The notes under the pieces were generated by a model that did no database searches, had not been told where the DNA came from, and saw only the letters and a program-made list of their open reading frames with translations. From Candidatus Nomurabacteria bacterium (GTDB taxonomy: Bacteria > Patescibacteriota > Minisyncoccia > Phycocordibacterales > UBA9973), in assembly GCA_943350045.1 (NCBI GenBank), contig CALQZW010000003.1, positions 1 through 34,722 on the forward strand: DNA of 34,722 nt. The letters run 5' to 3'. The position numbers and the translations under genes are program-made. How positions within the stretch are numbered: the stretch's first letter is position 1; every line of letters begins with the position of its first letter. Positions 34,401 through 34,722 of the stretch are shown piece after piece.

Positions 34401-34722
34401 CGGGTGCGTCTTCAAAACCGACGTCGATACGCATAGCATCGAGATACACTACAGGCATTTTGTCGAATGTCTGAATCGGCTCAAGTGCAATCTGGAGTCG
34501 AGAAACATCGTCCCATGTTCCAAGCTCTGCGTCACTAATACTAAAACGCGCGCTACTCCAGTTTGACATGCTCACCGTTCCAAGGTCACGCCAATCATTT
34601 CCATTGAGTGTGTAGCGCACCATCATGAAGTCTCCAAAGGTAGAGTCTGGAGCTGGAGCAACAGCACCACCCGCGTCACTAGCGTTCTCACCCTCCTCGG
34701 AAACAACTGTTTCTTCAGTAGA
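28486..34722 (-). CDS. Giant repetitive surface protein (partial, 5' end outside window)
   Basis: The frame is open to the window edge; at least 2,077 residues are visible and the true start lies beyond 34722. The order of parts is as follows. First comes a jelly-roll-like module (MVRYTLNGNDWRDLGTV to VYLDAMRIDV), then an acidic disordered stretch. A macroglobulin MG2-like domain follows (VNTNKSIYAPEDEAYIQMG). Then comes a G8-like opening of a beta-helix (VSSGVWSDAGTWNC, then GRVPNSGDSAIISAGHTISLD, near residue 510). About 1,100 residues of Thr/Ser/Gly-rich repeats follow, with a ~245-residue period. The last ~165 residues are a WxL-like domain shared with the 360-aa neighbour and ending in YSTNLTYIVTGTF. 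The protein is probably a long stalk or adhesin held at the surface through its C-terminus. No enzyme domain is recognised. Confidence 0.85.
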   Translation of the reverse strand, partial: STEETVVSEEGENASDAGGAVAPAPDSTFGDFMMVRYTLNGNDWRDLGTVSMSNWSSARFSISDAELGTWDDVSRLQIALEPIQTFDKMPVVYLDAMRIDVGFEDAPEAELPPTIELNDPDLTIISTEKDIFASAEEPTFDVTNPNLSVYDIAELVDAKKATVIEDKAGIYGAPTQEHTDTKDSPEQEQQDSSLFDKLKDVISDTIPSANVANAQSEADVAPAIDIEILDALGEEVSINASVERVVVDGETRNRITIEKPGRRFRPGKFSLKVTLHTPEALLVSRQDFSWGVLAVNTNKSIYAPEDEAYIQMGVLDDYGHTICDAVLVMRIDGPSGAPIFKRTSDGSIVQDPECGPDNVISVPDYHSRVALPDTPGVYTIRLAATTVNGTRTLVDSFEVRTSHPFVVSRTGPTRIFPVAVYPVSMTISSPTDWEGTVIERVPASFIISDHPDFPAPVSNIVSGDIRILTWNVSLTGGSSRTIGYRFDAPDISPEFYVLGPVSLYPGSSSASSGVAIFEEARQWQIASDAICSSQVSSGVWSDAGTWNCGRVPNSGDSAIISAGHTISLDMDATGANALLGLTINGTLDASALSCATGSRSCNITAPTLTIGATGTYLAGTDSTITLTTAGAVPFTLTSGGVFTAGTSTVVMTGGAGISINSGAITGSNAFYNLTINGGGTKNMTAAIDITNDLNVMLGVLDTNNTSNWPLSAGRIIIANIGTASISARASTITLTATSGTLFTRAASGGFTAGTSTIRVVSDADITFLNGATIFRNVTFAPVLTANRTYTLGSSPTISSGILLVSPSGTGTLTAELNGAVNLGASGYLQVEGTGSALGQFSTSSSNHSFTAGGFIVNTGGEFLANASTITLTANSGTHMTHLGTGVFTAGTSTVLITSTLAVTLSTGAFNGTSALYNLTIQGSSTKTLGADIDVSNITTITSGTIDTNISSNYTLSTGYLVMANSGSAVFTTRASTIRLTGTSGTLFTKGASSNLNNSGASTFLVTSDADITFLSGNTTFRNVTFAPVLTANRVYTIGSTPALSTGTFTINPSGTGTLTVPLNASTTFGATGNLVVGGSGGATGIFDTTPSNYATSVGTLTINDGGQFIANGSTVTLSATAGTNLTRNGSGVFSGGTSTILISSTLATNLNAGSFTGTNALYNLTLNGTGIKTMQADLEVMNAITITVGVLDLNSVGNYTVTTGSLSLANSGSAGINARAGTIILNANSGTLFTRGVSGLFNVNTSEFIVRSTSGTPSLISSAVSFHKLTIDSTATVINAGAAITIANAAGAQLYIKQGVLNDGGLGILLAGTTLNSMQIDAGGTLCLGGTVSASNTSATCNSGTTSTTVRGLPLFPTITLDPASTIIFLSDAAHTATHVPSTVTYGNVVISPTLTANRAFTFATGTTTIAGNLAIMPTGTASTLTVNMAGPLSVAGVTTIQRLGSNSSATLSTNTSNALSTGSLVVGGGACTGSSCTFTAGSSNISLTGTSGTLFTLGTGGIFTAGASTVFLSGNGNANINSGTIAFNALTQTGTGTKTLTGPISIASTRALTISAGTFDPASHLVTGSGSNTLSVANGATIRVGASTFAGNYSAGFSTITLSSGSTVDYNLAGTQTIDQGLSYSNLTTSGVSGVKTLGGNTTAGGTVSLDGGATLDTGSNYSLDADGIVFNGGTLAGNASLITVSGTSGTPIVYTSGSLTGTSTITLTGNNGSGNTTIPAGLSYHNLRVNNGSETYVSTGTLSVAGTLTAMAGTLDLDTFNTTAGNIDIDSGATLLGGSGTATLSGSWNNDGTFTAETSTISFTGAGTATISGSTDFYNLNISHTAAKEVNFSVSGSPIFGVTNHFNATGIGGGLVKLYSTASGTQWKFNPTGTSYVRYVDVKDGGCEMGANMMTVIGSTDSGNNDSCWAFSTISFSLSTAVSDATIGFGALSSTAPKFCTADEAGSYTEVEAHSIAITAESAGGYMLTVQGSPLSNGSHTLAPMGSSNIASIPGTEQFGLRSVATGGSGVVEALYSGSGFGFPASASTIPSVVAQSTVGDGVTTTYSMRYIANISSTTPPGAYSTNLTYIVTGTF
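30233..32720 (-). repeat. Long-period (~735-790 bp) coding repeats in the giant surface protein
   Basis: The phrase SGTLFT recurs at about 32495, 31760, 31022 and 30233, that is, at steps of 735, 738 and 789 bp. ALYNL or AFYNL phrases follow the same step (near 32715, 31980, 31245). SDADITFL plus FRNVTFAPVLTANR occurs in the first two copies. Each ~245-aa unit is itself made of related beta-helix coils. The third and fourth copies are more diverged. Confidence 0.85.

Overview
The window looks like a piece of a Candidate Phyla Radiation genome, most likely a Parcubacteria/Patescibacteria lineage. Supporting signs are: a VirD4/TraG-like ATPase with a CPR-style zinc ribbon and Pro/Ala-rich tail; lamin-tail, cohesin, dockerin and DUF916-type surface proteins; very compact gene spacing; few Shine-Dalgarno sites; and -10 boxes placed 6-8 nt before start codons. 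The lineage is inferred from protein families, because the window has no rRNA or other marker. The genetic code is standard.

Left part (1-4979): a partial nucleotidyltransferase lies behind the ychF GTPase gene. Next come a short promoter/hairpin leader and a broken NYN-domain nuclease gene, then an unrecognised 427-aa protein and a class C beta-lactamase-fold serine hydrolase.

Accessory part (5030-16111): an AT-rich defence-like island holds a type IIG restriction-methylation enzyme, a five-helix membrane protein, a decayed serine recombinase, and a two-gene unit of a 67-aa protein plus a RecF/SMC-like ATPase with a zinc-hook-like CxxC. It is followed by a GC-richer gene for a signal-peptide beta-barrel (porin-like) protein, a type IV AbiE toxin-antitoxin pair with a near-textbook promoter/operator, and two unrecognised small genes.

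Housekeeping part (16227-23536): a small helical protein, an NDH-2-like flavoprotein, a family 4 uracil-DNA glycosylase with an unusual cysteine set, a lamin-tail/PKD surface protein, the VirD4/TraG-like ATPase, and glutamate dehydrogenase.

Surface part (23554-34722, transcribed right to left): a giant (>2,077 aa) repetitive surface protein, a second protein sharing its C-terminal domain, a DUF916-like membrane-anchored protein, a dockerin-bearing secreted protein, and two membrane-anchored cohesin-domain proteins. Having dockerin, cohesins, a WxL-like C-terminal domain and its likely DUF916 partner side by side suggests one surface assembly, which is the most interesting system in the window. 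No tRNA, rRNA or CRISPR array was seen.
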